Below, piece by piece: positions 48,301-54,468 of a stretch of 64,000 nt of DNA. Position 1 is the stretch's first letter; each line of letters begins with the position of its first letter. The position numbers and the translations under genes are program-made. The notes under the pieces were generated by a model. The model had not been told where the DNA came from. It worked only from the letters and a program-made list of their open reading frames with translations, and did no database searches. This DNA is from Pseudomonas sp. S35 (GTDB lineage: Bacteria; Pseudomonadota; Gammaproteobacteria; Pseudomonadales; Pseudomonadaceae), in NCBI RefSeq assembly GCF_009866765.1, contig NZ_CP019431.1, positions 124,001 through 188,000 on the forward strand, written 5' to 3'.

Positions 48301-50856
48301 ATCGGTGCCAGCTTCAACATCGGTGAGCAAAACGGTTTCACCATCGACCTCGGTGCCCAAACCGCCAAGAACCTCGGTTCGGGTGGCTCGGTTACCCAGG
48401 TCAATACCACGTTGGACACCGGCTCGCTGGTACTGCGCAGCGGCCAGGACACCAGCCTGATCGGCGCGCAGGTACGCGCTGACCGCATCGATGCCAACAT
48501 CGGCGGCAACCTCAACATCCTGTCGCGCCAAGACACCGAAACGTCCAAGAGCAAGCAGAACAGCGCGGGCTTCGGTGCGAGCATCTGCATTCCGCCGATC
48601 TGTTATGGCTCCCCGGTAACCGCGTCCGCGAACCTGGCGGCGTCGAAGATGAACAGCGACTACCAGGCCGTCACCGACCAGAGCGGGTTCTTTGCTGGTA
48701 AGGGTGGCTACACCATCGACGTGGCCAAAAACACCACCCTGCAAGGTGCGGTGATTGCCAGTGAAGCCACGGCCGACAAGAACCTGCTGCTCACCGACCG
48801 ACTGCTGGTCAGCGACATCAAGAATAAGAGCGAGATCAAGAGCCAATCGGCCGGCGTCAGCGTCTCCGGTTCCTACAGTAGCGGCGCGAGTACCCTCACG
48901 CCGGGCGCCTTGTATGGCATGTCGCTGAACGATTCGGACCACAGTTACACGCGCAGTGCCGTCAGCGAAGGGACGATCGTGGTGCGTAACCCCGAGGGCG
49001 CGGGTGACCTGGTCGGCCTGAACCGCGACACGGCCAACGCCAACCAACGTCTCGACAAGCCTGACGAAAAGGCCATGCAGGAACGCATGGACCTGATCAA
49101 AAGCTCGATGGAGCTGACCAAGGGCATTGGCGATGCGATTGCTGCGGCCAGGATCAGGGCCGCCAACGACCCAAACAGCGACGTCAGTAAAGCCACGCGG
49201 CAGAAGCTGATTGATGACGGTATCGCCAACCCGACACCGGAACAAGTCAGCCAGCGTGCCCAACAGGATTACGGCGTTGGCAGTAGCTTCCAGAAGGCCA
49301 GCCAGGCAGTGACTGCCGTGGTGCAAGCGGCCATGGGCGGCAGTGTAGGTGGCGCGTTGGCAGGTGCCGCAGCGCCGTACCTGGCACAGGAGATCAAGAA
49401 AAAGACTGAAGGCGACCCTTACGCCAACCTGATGGCTCATGCGGTGCTGGGGGCGGTGTTGGCGCGGGCAGGTGGTAACTCGGCGTTGGCAGGAGCAGCC
49501 GGGGCCGTGGTGGCGGAGAAAACCGCACAGCTGATCAAAGAGAATTTGTATGGCGATGTCAGTAACGAAAACCTGTCCGAAGCGCAAAAGCAGACGATTT
49601 CCAGTCTCTCGACTTTGGCGGCTGGGCTCTCCGGATCGTTGGTTGGCAAGGACGCGCTGAATGCGGTGGCAGCCGCGCAGGTTGGGAAGAATGCGGTTGA
49701 AAATAACCTGTTGGCGAACAAGTACGGTCTAAAAAAGCTGGATAAAGCCGGCCTTGAACTCTATGAGAAACTCAAGGAAGCGGACATAGGCAGCATTGAT
49801 GATCTGCAAAAGCGCTACAAGGGTTGCGCTGGTGATGGTGCGTGCGAGCGCGACATTCGTAATGAATACCGCAATCAAGAAAATGAAGCAGGGAAAAAAC
49901 TCCTGGGCCTTTACCAGAGTGGGAGACTGACACGGGATGAGTACAACGTTCTTGTGGTCGACTATGCCATCGCCATGCTGGACGGAGTGAAAGAAGGGCA
50001 GCGTAATGGAGAGGGCGCAGGCTTTCTTGATATATATTCGCTTTCAGGCGTGGATTGGGCGCCGGCGGGAGTGATCGGCAATCCTTACGTCGATGCGATT
50101 AGGACTAGTGAGAAGATCGCCGAGTGGAAGCGTCAAGGGCTAAGCAACGAGAAGATTGTCACGCTTGCTCAGCAGGATGGATTAATCGGTTCAAACTTGG
50201 CTCCCGTAGATGTACCGGGGGTGATCAACCTTGTCGATAATGGCGCCAGCAGGGAGGATGTTCTAAAATTCGCCGCAGCCATTGCTTTGGGCAAAGCGGT
50301 AGGTGGTGCAAAAGGGACGGGCACAGGAAAGGCGCCATATACCTCGACTGTCTCGCCGGATGCTGAGGCCGGCATGCCGTATGCCCACCCGGTAAAGGAG
50401 GCTGGGCCAAAAGCGACTGATGGTCCAAACGAGGTAGCAGATACAGCTACAACTGAGGGGACGAAAGTTGGCTTAGAGGCTAATCTAACTCCCGAAATAA
50501 AACAGCATTCAGATGGAAGCTATCGAACCCCTGATGGAAAATTTGCAAGTCCGACTGGTGTATCTCCTCCGGGAACAGTCAAGGCAGATGAGTTTGCTAA
50601 ACATTTGGAATCAAATGGAATGGAAGTTGTGGGGACTGAGATGGTTGTTAAAGGTCCTCTCGGTGATCGTAGGTATGACATTGTAGTACGTGACGCAAAC
50701 GGTAAATTGCACGGTCTTGAGGTAAAAAGCGGGTCGGCTAGTAAGACCAGCTATCAAGAATTTACCGATTACTTTGTTAATGAGTTTGGGGCGCAAGGGA
50801 AAGGACGGCTAAATGGACAAGTCATCGAAAGCGCTACAACAGTCTATGTGCCATAA
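42385..50856 (+). CDS. cdiA: CdiA-like filamentous hemagglutinin with C-terminal toxin
   Basis: 2823 residues. The TPS secretion domain (about 30-280) has VGNPNLKGGAANVILNEV and NPYGISCNGCGFINT. A very long hemagglutinin-repeat filament follows (about 280-2280, for example NLNNAGTLRASGSL). A DUF637-like pretoxin region ends in AVENN near 2437-2441, the PT-VENN boundary. The last 380 or so residues are the variable toxin. Near 2760-2785, GDRRYDIVVRDANGKLHGLE and the next residues VKSG give a D...E-x-K pattern of a PD-(D/E)XK nuclease. From about 49,900 on, GC content drops and the codon use changes, a sign of toxin-tip exchange. ATG 42385 is preferred to the TTG at 42379. The activity of the tip is inferred. 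Confidence 0.9.
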   Translation: MDVRPVTALKTLSQRGLALILANALFWQPLLAQADGIVVSGPGTTLGQAGNGVPVVNIATPNGSGLSHNQFKDYNVGPGGVILNNANSIVQSTQLGGIIVGNPNLKGGAANVILNEVKGGSPSQLRGYTEVAGQSAKVIVANPYGISCNGCGFINTPNVTLTTGKPVIDQAGQLKSYQVDGGAVTIDGKGLNASNVDRFEIITRSAKINAQINARQLTVIAGRNDVDAQSLKTTVRADDGSAKPELAIDSSALGGMYAGAIKLVGTEAGVGVKLDGTLAASGGDIQLDANGHLSMAQAAASGAVDIKAASLETKGAVYAGTTLKAQTKGTLKNSKTLAARDSITLASNGQLTNSGIIEAGVNADNTRNTGGDVTLDSQQITNTGTVIANRELTATASTLDNQGGTLSAKQALNVTADRVDNRNKGRLLSDGAQTLTVSGLLDNTQGGLIDSSGAFTLHGNTLDNSAGSLTSGGAITLDLIGDLINRNGKLASAGPLLIQRAAHIDNQGGKLASQGLLTVFANSIDNRNTGTLAANDGLALTTNGLLQNASNGLIHSENAGVTITAGTLDNNGGRIAAKAGDALIDATDFNNGSGALFARDRVRLTGMNVDNAGEIAGNQVDVSLEGALNNRGLIESATTLDVETASLNNSGQLRALGTLGKTRYAIGGLLNNSGSLETANDQLSLAASSFQNTGGKVLHVGTGVLDLSDISLDDVGGSLVTNGDLTLDKTRWTNSTAIQAGRLTVNVDNLQQTATGKLLGTRALLGKGQDWAVGGTVASQGSLDLHVDNLLNDHGLIFSGGDLNLRVERLKNLGATIYAMGNLRVDRDGQGGLATSIINSSGTLESERNLVLAASTLDNIRTVLTTESGIYSASITPTACIFGVTGGDCEGGKQNRPFQITQRDHFIVSDATAASSITAGGDMLLTGGDLLNSSSSIAAGGNLTAIVNQLTNVGVVTHDTQYDRIFTSARERKPGGWYREAAAFTQRYTAGQDMGGVEAGLASFIGKMEREQIGLRKTTQLSAPDQSYAAVIQAGGSVDVRAQAGIDNSVVRGGYTYVGSGANTHAPGYSTLVRLNPQLPPDVAQQQVNPLGLPGFALPTGENGLFHLNDSDGAKGLPTSQFAANPHKYLIETNPLFTDMRQFLGSDYMLTKLGYDPDTAQKRLGDGFYEQRLIQQAVLARTGQRFIDGQTSDADLFKHLMDNAIGSKTALNLSVGVSLTAEQVAALTHDIVWLESTTVAGQEVLVPVLYLAQASNRLAPNGALISGTDVNLITGSNLNNAGTLRASGSLLANVGGSFTNSGLMEAGGRLDVLAGNNLTNRAGGVISAGNVNLAAGAELLNERSVTTHESASSYRTERSDFVDSAARIESANDLAMQAGGNVNNIGGVLKSGADTTVKAVGDVNITASKSLDSGAIGNRSSFTTIAQQGSVVDAGRDLHVIAGRDISAVASQLEAKRDVNLIATRDLNAIAAANEQHSTYSSKKIKSIEDHVQQVSSVIKAGGDATLSAGQNLQLVASQVNADNEAYLVSGKNLELKAAENQDYSFYSKTKKTSQGKKFRLDETDVVNNVGSLVSAGTNSTVVAGADLLLAGSAVTAEKGATQLVAGQDVNILAVSNADSARHERKESKSSWGGLKSSKVEDKVDEKRTTAMGSMVSGETVTVAAKRDATVTGSNLVSTGDLAVQAGRDLTIDAAQNTFARTDMHKEKNRDLTGVLTGNKLGLDDMTGNQKLYINSSKHNGTANEMTLTGSTIGSSAGNVSLTAGRELKVVASDLVSTKNMELSGANVTVTSGMETASQTSKDSSKSLAVGRVIAGTVVDTANSIRDAAEAARSSDDPRLKAVKIAQAALSMYNLNNQAGELAKQSTGFKDKTGGSVGNGSFIKIGTELANTRTKNSSEYTAQTAHQSNLNAGGKLSIIAAGDAPGTVGDLTITGSTLKADSTLLSAKNNILMQSAQNTTDRKNDGSRNRTAIGASFNIGEQNGFTIDLGAQTAKNLGSGGSVTQVNTTLDTGSLVLRSGQDTSLIGAQVRADRIDANIGGNLNILSRQDTETSKSKQNSAGFGASICIPPICYGSPVTASANLAASKMNSDYQAVTDQSGFFAGKGGYTIDVAKNTTLQGAVIASEATADKNLLLTDRLLVSDIKNKSEIKSQSAGVSVSGSYSSGASTLTPGALYGMSLNDSDHSYTRSAVSEGTIVVRNPEGAGDLVGLNRDTANANQRLDKPDEKAMQERMDLIKSSMELTKGIGDAIAAARIRAANDPNSDVSKATRQKLIDDGIANPTPEQVSQRAQQDYGVGSSFQKASQAVTAVVQAAMGGSVGGALAGAAAPYLAQEIKKKTEGDPYANLMAHAVLGAVLARAGGNSALAGAAGAVVAEKTAQLIKENLYGDVSNENLSEAQKQTISSLSTLAAGLSGSLVGKDALNAVAAAQVGKNAVENNLLANKYGLKKLDKAGLELYEKLKEADIGSIDDLQKRYKGCAGDGACERDIRNEYRNQENEAGKKLLGLYQSGRLTRDEYNVLVVDYAIAMLDGVKEGQRNGEGAGFLDIYSLSGVDWAPAGVIGNPYVDAIRTSEKIAEWKRQGLSNEKIVTLAQQDGLIGSNLAPVDVPGVINLVDNGASREDVLKFAAAIALGKAVGGAKGTGTGKAPYTSTVSPDAEAGMPYAHPVKEAGPKATDGPNEVADTATTEGTKVGLEANLTPEIKQHSDGSYRTPDGKFASPTGVSPPGTVKADEFAKHLESNGMEVVGTEMVVKGPLGDRRYDIVVRDANGKLHGLEVKSGSASKTSYQEFTDYFVNEFGAQGKGRLNGQVIESATTVYVP

Positions 50857-50867
50857 AGGTTGGAAAT

Positions 50868-51272
50868 ATGAAGCTCGAAGCCGAAAATAGTCCTGTAGTA
50901 GTAGGTGTAAATCAAGCGCAGATTATAAAGACGCTAAAAAAATTAAAAAGCTACGGCCCTAGCTCATTCGCATGTATAACTGATGATGAGGGTAACTATG
51001 TGCAAGTGGCTGGAGGCAGATTCACTTGTTTTATTGAAAGATATGACGCTAAAAGTAAAAAACTGTTTAGAGGTTATCATTCAAATTCTAGTACAAACTT
51101 TGAAGATGGAAGCTTGCTGTCGTTTGGTGCAGGCCGTGTACCATTAAAAAAGGATGAGTGGTTTAATATTGATGATGTAATCGAGGTTTTTTCCTTGTTT
51201 AATCAGAATCAGTCTCTACCAGCGACTGTCTACTGGCGTGAGATAAATATTTTGAGTCAAAGCGACGGCTGA
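50868..51272 (+). CDS. cdiI: Probable immunity protein to the CdiA toxin
   Basis: 134 residues, starting 11 nt after cdiA, AT-rich, acidic and soluble, with no signal peptide. Position, size and composition are those of a CdiI immunity protein that protects the cell from its own toxin tip. The sequence (VGVNQAQIIKTLKKLKSYG, then FIERYDAKSKKLFRGYHSNS) suggests a mixed alpha/beta fold. I do not recognise the Imm family with certainty. Confidence 0.7.
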   Translation: MKLEAENSPVVVGVNQAQIIKTLKKLKSYGPSSFACITDDEGNYVQVAGGRFTCFIERYDAKSKKLFRGYHSNSSTNFEDGSLLSFGAGRVPLKKDEWFNIDDVIEVFSLFNQNQSLPATVYWREINILSQSDG

Positions 51273-51291
51273 ATAAGTGAAAAAAAGGGGG

Positions 51292-51329
51292 CAGGCCCTG
51301 AGGAGTCTCCACAAATCTACTCCAGCCTC
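51292..51329. repeat. 38-bp direct repeat, copy A
   Basis: CAGGCCCTGAGGAGTCTCC then ACAAATCTACTCCAGCCTC. About 31 of 38 bases match a copy at 52971-53008 in the same direction. The core ACAAATCTACTCCA is identical. The two copies bracket the immunity/toxin debris. Confidence 0.7.
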
Positions 51330-51332
51330 TGA

Positions 51333-51393
51333 GAAAATAGGGGTCAGACCACGATTAGTGCAGCAATGTATGTTGGTGGTCTGACCCCTATTT
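51333..51393. repeat. Small inverted-repeat element (AATAGGGGTCAGACC family)
   Basis: AAAATAGGGGTCAGACCAC at the left end and GTGGTCTGACCCCTATTTT at the right end are reverse complements around a core of about 24 nt, giving a miniature element. Same ends as the RAYT-bearing element at 52612-52793, so this may be its deletion derivative. Confidence 0.75.
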
Positions 51394-51403
51394 TTCTTTT
51401 GGT

Positions 51404-51420
51404 GGTCTGACCCCTGTTTT
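51404..51420 (-). repeat. Single AATAGGGGTCAGACC-family end
   Basis: GGTCTGACCCCTGTTTT, a third nearby copy in reverse orientation. It abuts the toxin-tail fragment that starts at 51424. Confidence 0.65.
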
Positions 51421-51423
51421 TCC

Positions 51424-51543
51424 ATGGTAGGTGGTAAGCCGGCTACGTATACTTCTGGGCAAATAAGCTCGGGGTTGCAGAAAGCCTATGGTGATATAGG
51501 GCGGCCCGAATTGTTTGACTCAATCAAACATCTGATTAAATAG
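51424..51543 (+). pseudogene. Fragment of a toxin C-terminus (orphan CdiA tail)
   Basis: A 39-codon frame (MVGGKPATYTSGQISSGLQK, then AYGDIGRPELFDSIKHLIK) ends 10 nt before the orphan immunity-like gene. It has no own ribosome-binding site and begins immediately at a GGTCTGACCCC repeat. The arrangement (protein tail, short gap, immunity-like gene) is the usual form of a displaced orphan toxin-tail/immunity module. Function is inferred from context only. Confidence 0.5.
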
Positions 51544-51553
51544 GTATGCAAGC

Positions 51554-52000
51554 ATGACTGATAAGCAGATATATGAGTTGGCCATTGATGATCTGGCTTC
51601 TTTTGGAGTTTGGTATTTTCCTATGGATGAGTCTGCGGAAGATGAGCTAACAGTCCGCCCTCTCATTGATAAGGAAACTTGTACTGACGCTCAAATAATC
51701 GTTCGCGCTAGTTTTGTTGGGGGGGATGGTTCTAGTTACGTGGGCTATCTGTACTGGGATGGCGGTGGGGAAGTTGAATATATAAAGCCTGTCATTCTTC
51801 TTGAAGATGGCTCGTTTGTTACATTCTGGAATGGGATGGTTGAACCTTCTTGGGCAGACTACTCTGCAAGGGCTCAAGAGTTAAGGAACGGGCTTCCTTT
51901 TTCATATGCTTCAGACTCTCTTCTCGAACTGCCTGAAATTTCAGGAAGGCTTGAGGGACTATATTACTTAGATGGAGATCGCATTTCCTGGGTATGTTGA
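51554..52000 (+). CDS. Orphan immunity-like protein
   Basis: 148 residues, acidic, soluble, AT-rich (MTDKQIYELAIDDLASFGVW, later LEDGSFVTFWNGMVEPSWAD). It is unlike the immunity gene at 50868 and stands in the toxin-debris zone, just after a toxin-tail fragment. It most likely protects against a toxin that this lineage no longer encodes or that neighbours carry. AGCATG precedes the start; the ribosome-binding site is weak (AAGC). Confidence 0.6.
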   Translation: MTDKQIYELAIDDLASFGVWYFPMDESAEDELTVRPLIDKETCTDAQIIVRASFVGGDGSSYVGYLYWDGGGEVEYIKPVILLEDGSFVTFWNGMVEPSWADYSARAQELRNGLPFSYASDSLLELPEISGRLEGLYYLDGDRISWVC

Positions 52001-52133
52001 TGGTTCAAAAGGACCTGCGGGCGGCTTGCTGTCTGGTGAAACAAAGTTAGTCGGTAACGGTAAATCAGCGGCTAATGATGCGAATTTTACAGCAACATCC
52101 ACATCAGTATGGACGAGCATCTCGAGTGGGTAA
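51972..52133 (+). pseudogene. Second toxin/adhesin tail fragment
   Basis: An open stretch in a different frame from the orphan immunity gene, overlapping its last codons, reads GPAGGLLSGETKLVGNGKSA then ANDANFTATSTSVWTSISSG and a stop at 52131. The Gly/Ser/Thr-rich sequence resembles a linker or tip of a secreted adhesin. No start codon with a binding site. It is probably recombination debris. Confidence 0.4.
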
Positions 52134-52272
52134 TCGGGGCCAGACACCCTTTTTGTTTGAGTTTCTGTGGAATTGGTTTGGAAATATTATGTTCTTTAAA
52201 AATAGATTTTTTATCTTCATCTGTTTGAAATTGTCAAACAAGGCGGTTATAAAAATAACCGCCCATTTTTAT

Positions 52273-52542
52273 TTATAAGTTTTGTGAATTCAACTTCCGC
52301 CCAATCACGTCGAGCAAATCACACCCATCTCTCAGCGGAATTGCCAGTAACAGCGCAAAGTCGTGAAGCACTATCGCATCACTGCTGATCTCCTCCCGAA
52401 ATGCGAGGTTCTCCAAAAACTGAGTCACCACACGAATGCGGTACGCGGCGGCGTCATAGAGAACATCAAGGGGAGCTTGTGTGTCGATCACCAGCGCTGG
52501 GATGGTTGAATCGTGGCCTGTTAGGGGCATGTATCTGTTCAT
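52273..52542 (-). CDS. Small Pseudomonas protein, DUF3077-like, copy 1
   Basis: 89 residues (MNRYMPLTGHDSTIPALVID then TQAPLDVL...). It is about 78% identical to the gene at 53572-53841 on the same strand. The pattern PLDVL, a helix, ENLAFREE and GCDLLDVIGRKL suggests a small helical protein related to DUF3077. Function is unknown. Only the first 26 or so bases of the conserved upstream leader remain, cut by the repeat element that begins at about 52612. Confidence 0.7.
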   Translation of the reverse strand: MNRYMPLTGHDSTIPALVIDTQAPLDVLYDAAAYRIRVVTQFLENLAFREEISSDAIVLHDFALLLAIPLRDGCDLLDVIGRKLNSQNL

Positions 52543-52611
52543 TTTTGGACTCTCTACTTAAGTGATGAATGCCATCACTCAAACGTCGCCAAACGAATGA
52601 GTGACAGCTGG

Positions 52612-52793
52612 GAAAATAGGGGTCAGACCACGGTTTTGCGATTTTCTACAAACGGTAATTACGTTTTGGGCGATCAGAAGTTTGCGGCGGAGATTGAGCA
52701 GGCATTAGGTAAACGAGTTTCGCAGGGTGTGCCAGGACGCCCAAAAAGTGTGAGCTAAAAGAATAGAGGAATAGTGGTCTGACCCCTATTTCC
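52612..52793. mobile_element. RAYT-derived element with inverted ends
   Basis: The left end GAAAATAGGGGTCAGACCAC and right end GTGGTCTGACCCCTATTTCC are inverted repeats. Between them lies the 3' end of a transposase-like gene. The left boundary is supported by the paralogous leader of the 89-residue gene, which continues unbroken past the same point at 53908. It is an internally deleted, non-autonomous element. Confidence 0.7.
52633..52758 (+). pseudogene. C-terminal stub of a RAYT (REP-associated tyrosine) transposase
   Basis: The frame reads VLRFSTNGNYVLGDQKFAAE then IEQALGKRVSQGVPGRPKS and VS-stop. TNGNYVLG, the acidic FAAEIEQALGKR helix and the basic GVPGRPK tail are the usual last 40 residues of TnpA_REP/IS200-like transposases. 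The catalytic HUH and Tyr parts are missing. The stub cannot act by itself. Confidence 0.7.
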
Positions 52794-52815
52794 TAAAAAA
52801 CTTTTGGTTGGGTGA

Positions 52816-52980
52816 TGCGAGGGGCTAGGAGCAAAAGAAGTACGTGTTTCAACTAGCGAGGCGGTTCCAGGCCCAACGAACTTTATGAGTGACGCCGATC
52901 AGTTTTTTAAAAATGCCTCTAAGAGAGCGGACATTGATGCAGAGGGCTTTTTTGATGGGGAAATAGGGGTCAGACCCTGA
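52816..52980 (+). pseudogene. Third toxin-tail fragment, cut by the repeat
   Basis: The frame reads LGAKEVRVSTSEAVPGPTNF then MSDADQFFKNASKRADIDAE and GFFDGEIGVRP-stop. The last codons come from the GGGGTCAGACCC repeat, so an older, longer gene has been interrupted at about 52960. MSDADQFFKNASKR and GFFD look like part of a polymorphic-toxin or adhesin tail. No start site is present. Confidence 0.45.
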
Positions 52981-53010
52981 GGGATCCCCACAAATCTACT
53001 CCAAACTCCG
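52960..53010. repeat. AATAGGGGTCAGACC end plus 38-bp direct repeat, copy B
   Basis: GAAATAGGGGTCAGACCCTG runs straight into the second copy (52971-53008) of the 38-bp repeat seen at 51292-51329. It marks the right border of the debris zone. Confidence 0.65.
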
Positions 53011-53169
53011 TTAGTGTTCCTGTAATAGAAGAGACATCTTGGTTAGGGTGTGACGCTGATCGGTGATCTATTAATTTAAACTGGTTTACTGTTGTGTAGT
53101 GCCTGTGACTGGCTACCACAACCCGGATAATCGGCGCGCTGAGCTATTTTCTCTCTTCAAGGATGACCA

Positions 53170-53493
53170 ATGAACCCCCGTATTCCAACACCCCTGGCGC
53201 GCACGTTGAGTATCGGCTGTCGAGTCGCGCAAGGGTTGTGCCTGCTGGTAATGGCCGTCAGTGCCACTGCGTTCATGCTGGTCTGGGTCTACTTCGATAG
53301 GCGTGCGTCAATGTTGGGCTCGGCGGCGGCCGGTGTTTTGTGGTGCGCCATCGGACTGTTGTTCGCGTTTGTGTTTGAGCAGCCTCGCACGCCGCGGGCG
53401 ACGGTGCGATTTATGGTCAGTCGGGTTGCTGCGGTGGTGGTGCTCGCAGCAGCGGCCGCCTATCTGGTCGGCCGGTTTTGGATTGAGCCCTAG
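53170..53493 (+). CDS. Small membrane protein, unknown
   Basis: 107 residues with three hydrophobic segments (GLCLLVMAVSATAFMLVWVY, AAGVLWCAIGLLFAFVF, VAAVVVLAAAAAYLVGRFW). AAGGA lies 8 nt before the ATG. GC content is back to the chromosomal norm. No family is recognised. Confidence 0.6.
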   Translation: MNPRIPTPLARTLSIGCRVAQGLCLLVMAVSATAFMLVWVYFDRRASMLGSAAAGVLWCAIGLLFAFVFEQPRTPRATVRFMVSRVAAVVVLAAAAAYLVGRFWIEP

Positions 53494-53571
53494 CCCATTG
53501 CGAGGCGCCCGGGTCGTCGGCACGCCTTGCAGGCAATGACGGGATGGGCGGCACAGGCCGCCCGGTTTAAC

Positions 53572-53841
53572 TCACGCCGGGTTGGCGTTGAGCCTGCGAC
53601 TGATCACATCCAACAAATCACAACCGTCACGCAACGGAATCGCCAGCAGATGGGCGAAGTCCTGCAGCACTACGGCGTCGCTGCTGAGCTGTTCGCGAAA
53701 GGCCAGGTTTTCCAGCAGTTGGGTGACGGCTTGGATGCGGTGCACAGCGGCGTCATGAAGCACGTCGAGGGGCGCCTGGGTGTCGATAAGCAGGGCGGGA
53801 ACGGTGCAGTCGTGGCCGGTCAGGGGCATGTAGCGGTTCAT
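53572..53841 (-). CDS. Small Pseudomonas protein, DUF3077-like, copy 2
   Basis: 89 residues (MNRYMPLTGHDCTVPALLID...), paralogue of the gene at 52273-52542. The high GC of this copy fits the chromosome, whereas copy 1 is AT-richer, so copy 2 looks like the resident and copy 1 like a diverged or imported one. The leader upstream (53842-54100) is much longer and intact. Function is unknown. Confidence 0.75.
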   Translation of the reverse strand: MNRYMPLTGHDCTVPALLIDTQAPLDVLHDAAVHRIQAVTQLLENLAFREQLSSDAVVLQDFAHLLAIPLRDGCDLLDVISRRLNANPA

Positions 53842-54468
53842 AGGTAAAAACCTCGGTCAGTAGAGTGAGGCTGTCACCTATCGTCGCCAAACGAATGGGT
53901 GACAGCTGTACGCAGGTTGGCGAACCGGGACCGAGTTCCGGCAGACCCGAAGGTCTCCCGCGCACAGCTGCCATAGAGAGCAGCAATGCGGGTACGGAAA
54001 CTCCTGCAATCAAGCAGAAAGCTTTCGCATACGGTCAACGGATCGCCAAATCCGATCGCCCTGTTGGACGACGGCCGGACTATAAGCCCCCCGCCCAAAC
54101 CCACGCAAGGCATAGCCCCCGCCGCCGACCCAGGCCCGCTCCCCGCTAACACCACCGTATTGTGATCGACTGCACATCTTTCCGACACAATCCCGAACCT
54201 TTTCGTACATTCGAAGGTCTGTAACCCCGCCCACCCGCACGCGGTCGGGCTGCATGGACTGCAGCGTTTTCAAAAACATTAAGGATTGATGTGAGCTTTT
54301 TCCCCTTATTCCCTTCTTCGCCACTGCCTTGTGCGGTGCGAATAGTCGCGCCTGTGTATTTCACAAACGCGCCGGGGGGATGCCTTTGGGTCCTTTGACC
54401 CCTCACTCGATACACCTACTGCCGCCGGGCCTGTTGGCGGCTTTGACCTGTAGTTCATGGAGTTTGAA
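53842..54468. other. Long intergenic region before the autotransporter
   Basis: 627 nt. The left half is the leader of the 89-residue gene: 53883-53908 is nearly identical to 52585-52610, and CGCCAA (53885-53890) can pair with the later TTGGCG (53917-53922). Further right are TGTGA-TCGACT-GCACA (54161-54176), a fair CRP/Vfr-like site, and the hairpin GCCGCC/GGCGGC (54421-54441) about 30 nt before the autotransporter start. Several short open frames cross the region but none has good codon use with a binding site. Confidence 0.45.

Noticed and set aside
51333..51420. Hairpins made by GGGGTCAGACC repeats considered as rho-independent terminators
   Set aside because: The same sequences recur in both orientations with different spacers and around a transposase stub, so a mobile-repeat origin explains them better, although they could also affect transcription.
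52075..52278. 67-codon plus-strand frame in the debris zone
   Set aside because: It spans unrelated fragments, lacks a binding site and has no recognisable protein pattern beyond a chance hydrophobic end.
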